64,000 bases of DNA from Eubacterium ventriosum. Its GTDB lineage: Bacteria > Bacillota > Clostridia > Lachnospirales > Lachnospiraceae. Below, piece after piece: positions 62,008 through 64,000 of the stretch. The position numbers and the translations under genes were made by a program. The stretch covers positions 1,065,501 through 1,129,500 of the forward strand of contig NZ_CP102282.1 of NCBI RefSeq assembly GCF_025150745.1, given 5' to 3'. The notes under the pieces are model-generated. The model did not search any database, was not told where the DNA came from, and saw nothing but the letters and a program-made list of their open reading frames with translations. Position 1 is the first letter of the stretch; every line of letters starts with the position of its first letter.

Positions 62008-62744
62008 GCAATGAAGTTTTAAAGATAAGTAATCTGGTAAAAAAATATGATAATTCCGATAGAGTTATTTTAAATAATCTTGATTTGACTATAAATGATG
62101 AAGATTTCTTATGCATTCTTGGCCCTTCAGGTTGCGGAAAATCTACATTAATAAGATGTATTGCCGGTTTTGAAGACTATGAAGGAAGCATAAAAGTTGA
62201 CGGTCAGCCGGTTGTAAAACCGGGACCTGACAGAATAATGGTATTTCAGGACTTTAATCAGTTATTTCCTTGGAAAACTGTTTTGAAAAATATTACATAT
62301 GCGTTAAAAGTAAATGGAATGAAGGATAAGGCGGAAAGAGAGCAGAAAGCAAAGAAATATTTGGAAAAAGTTAATCTGGTACAGTATGCTAATTATTATC
62401 CACATCAGTTAAGCGGTGGAATGAAGCAAAGAGTGGCAATAGCAAAGGGAATGGCACTTGGTTCAAAAATAATATTAATGGATGAGCCTTTTGCAGCGCT
62501 TGATGCAATGACAAGAAAGCAGTTGCAAAGTGAATTACTGAAATTGAAACAAAAAGAAAAAATAACAGTTATTTTTATAACTCACAACATTCAGGAGGCA
62601 ATATCTCTTGGAAACAGAATTATGGTAATGTCTAAGGAAGGAACCATTAAGGAGCATTTGTACAACACTATTGAAAAGCCTGTTACACCTGCAAGTGAGG
62701 GTTACGCCAAGTTATGGGAACATTTAAACAATCAGCTAACATAG
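62004..62744 (+). CDS. ABC importer ATPase (SsuB/TauB-like)
   Basis: A 246-residue ATPase starting at the ATG at 62004, which overlaps the permease stop (ATGA). A GTG at 61989 is in frame but would overlap the TGGGGA ribosome site. Walker A is LGPSGCGKST near residue 39; the Q-loop is VFQDFNQLFPWK near 80, typical of the SsuB/TauB group; the signature is LSGGMKQRVAIAKGM near 135; Walker B is ILMDEPFAALD near 157. It completes a three-part importer with the lipoprotein and permease. Confidence 0.92.
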   Translation: MSNEVLKISNLVKKYDNSDRVILNNLDLTINDEDFLCILGPSGCGKSTLIRCIAGFEDYEGSIKVDGQPVVKPGPDRIMVFQDFNQLFPWKTVLKNITYALKVNGMKDKAEREQKAKKYLEKVNLVQYANYYPHQLSGGMKQRVAIAKGMALGSKIILMDEPFAALDAMTRKQLQSELLKLKQKEKITVIFITHNIQEAISLGNRIMVMSKEGTIKEHLYNTIEKPVTPASEGYAKLWEHLNNQLT

Positions 62745-62811
62745 CATTGGAAAAAGTACAGAAAAATATTATAATCATATTAGTTCAAAATTGATTGGGA
62801 GTGGAGCTAAC

Positions 62812-63762
62812 ATGAATAATAACGAATTTACTTATATAAAAGAAGTGGCAAAACAGAAAAGTTTCTCAAAGGCTTCAAAAGCTTTGGGAATATCCCAGCC
62901 GGCATTAAGCAATTACATTAAAAAACTGGAAGACAGAATGGGTGTATTGCTTTTTGACCGAAGTATTTCTCCGATTGAAATAACAGAGTTCGGCAAGGCA
63001 TATTTGGAATACGCAGAGGATGTTATATCAGCCACAGACAGACTTAATGATGTTATGTCAGATTTGCAGGATTTAAAAAAAGGAGAAATAAAAATAGGAA
63101 GTGTTGTATGTTTTTCAACAACATATTTGCCGGGACCAATGTCAGTCTTCCACAAGAAATATCCGGGAATTACTTTTAAATTAACAGAAGAAAAAGTCCC
63201 TGAAATAATGAATAAATGCCTTTTGGGAGACATTGATATTTTCCTGACAGATGGAAGAATCGATAGCGAGTTATTTGATAAGGAAACTCTTTTTGAAGAA
63301 AGATTGCTTATGGTTGTTCCGAAAAACCTGGCAATTAATGAAGAAATAGGAGAATACCAGATTCCAATAGAAAAATTACTAAGTGACAAAATTGACTATT
63401 CATCAGTGAAAACATTGGACATAAGCAGAATGAAGGATGAAGAGTTTGTTTTGTTAAACGAGGACCAGCATGTAAGACGCATGGTAGACAGCATATTTGA
63501 AAAAGCCGGTTTTACACCTAACGTAATATTGCAAACATCTCAGACAGTAACAGGGCTTGCCATGACACTTGCCAATATGGGAATCTCTTTCGTTACAGAA
63601 ACAACCATAAAATACAACAACATAAAAAATCACGCATACTACTACAAGGTAGGCTCAGATGAAGATGCGGTCAGAACAATGTGCGTGGCGTATAAGAAAG
63701 GGAAATACATATCTAAGGCGTGCAGGAAGTTTATAGATACGCTGAAAGAAGAGTTGGAATAA
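62812..63762 (+). CDS. LysR-type transcriptional regulator
   Basis: A 316-residue LysR regulator. The HTH is residues 1-60 (FTYIKEVAKQKSFSKASKALG, SQPALSNYIKKLEDRMGVLLFDRS), with the effector domain at 90-300 (IKIGSVVCFSTTYLPGPMSVF). The start is the ATG at 62812 behind GTGGAGC. It lies 68 bp after the ABC importer and is probably its regulator, responding to the imported compound or a sulfur signal as Cbl/CysB-like proteins do. The last third has T-poor codons with ACAACC-type runs. Confidence 0.9.
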   Translation: MNNNEFTYIKEVAKQKSFSKASKALGISQPALSNYIKKLEDRMGVLLFDRSISPIEITEFGKAYLEYAEDVISATDRLNDVMSDLQDLKKGEIKIGSVVCFSTTYLPGPMSVFHKKYPGITFKLTEEKVPEIMNKCLLGDIDIFLTDGRIDSELFDKETLFEERLLMVVPKNLAINEEIGEYQIPIEKLLSDKIDYSSVKTLDISRMKDEEFVLLNEDQHVRRMVDSIFEKAGFTPNVILQTSQTVTGLAMTLANMGISFVTETTIKYNNIKNHAYYYKVGSDEDAVRTMCVAYKKGKYISKACRKFIDTLKEELE

Positions 63763-63805
63763 AAGAAAATTATAGGTGTGGTTCTTATTAATTTTGATTG
63801 ATATT

Positions 63806-63978
63806 TATAAACGAAAACGGGTTTGCAAACACGTTGATTTTCTTATTTTGCTCCGTCATTTATTATAAGACAAAAATCAAAACTCGCCTACGGCTCAAAC
63901 AGTTGATTTTTGTCTTAAATTATACTCGCAAAATTTCGAAAATCTGCCTATCGTTTGCAGAACCCGTTTTCGTTTATA
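63806..63978. repeat. structured repeat family, copy 2 (best example)
   Basis: Outer arms TATAAACGAAAACGGGTT (63806-63823) and the exact complement (63961-63978). Core 136 bp at 63824-63959, closed by TGCAAAC / GTTTGCA with one bulged base. Further stems: GATTTTC (63836-63842) / GAAAATC (63938-63944); ATTTTGC (63845-63851) / GCAAAAT (63928-63934); TAAGACAAAAATCAA (63866-63880) with its complement (63903-63917). Apical loop 63881-63902. It lies downstream of the LysR gene and may help end its transcript. The remaining end of the window, 63979-64000, shows nothing. Confidence 0.9.
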
Positions 63979-64000
63979 CAATACAAAATTAATAATGTAC

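Overview
The window is 64 kb of low-GC DNA (roughly one third G+C by eye) with strong AGGAGG-type ribosome binding sites, TTG/GTG starts in several operons, a T-box leader, a bile salt hydrolase, an ATP-dependent PEP carboxykinase, a FucO-type lactaldehyde reductase and an LPXTG pilus locus. This fits a gut Clostridia, most likely a member of the Lachnospiraceae. No rRNA, tRNA, phage or transposase gene was seen. The species cannot be named from the sequence alone.

Layout. 0-16 kb: mostly housekeeping and metabolic genes: a CapA-like surface protein cut by the window edge, cutC, an MFS transporter, lrgAB, a cytidylate-kinase-like protein, a YoaK-type membrane protein, a UvrD-like helicase, an SseB-like protein, a GT-C-type membrane protein, pckA, a CmpB-type membrane protein, an sce7726-type nuclease-like protein, and a WYL regulator next to a bile salt hydrolase. 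16-26 kb: a FAD oxidoreductase, a collapsed REC/PAS/GGDEF response regulator, an aldose epimerase, a Nudix hydrolase, a MoxR/VWA-CoxE pair, a methyltransferase and fucO. 26-32 kb: a T-box-controlled cstA and a four-gene lipoprotein/ABC operon. 32-42 kb: a coherent sulfur amino acid region. It starts with a consensus promoter, a 31-codon leader peptide with seven cysteines and an intrinsic terminator, then a thioredoxin-like secreted protein, a dicarboxylate/amino-acid symporter, a Ser-rich surface protein, a MalY/PatB C-S lyase, a LysR regulator and metNIQ. 42-54 kb: a phosphatase, three secreted Lys-rich proteins with Ig-like/FN3 domains, and a pilus operon (VWA tip protein, backbone pilin, class C sortase, minor pilin, second sortase). 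54-64 kb: an HPr-like protein, a MarR-regulated heterodimeric ABC exporter, and an SsuA/B/C-type ABC importer with a LysR regulator.

The most unusual content lies between genes. (1) A structured repeat family with about 133-136-bp cores occurs at about 25.7, 54.3 and 63.8 kb. Loop motifs are conserved, while at least three stems change sequence between copies but remain base-paired within each copy. A 28-bp remnant made of the two ends of the core sits in the loop of a terminator at 23.6 kb. (2) Two arrays (15.75-16.07 and 54.92-55.24 kb) each contain five 38-nt hairpin units spaced 71-72 nt apart. They look like CRISPR in outline but are not. (3) A 163-bp segment at 20.3 kb folds into a four-way junction with almost no unpaired bases. 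(4) The cysteine-rich leader peptide at 32.2 kb looks like a cysteine-sensing attenuator heading the sulfur locus.
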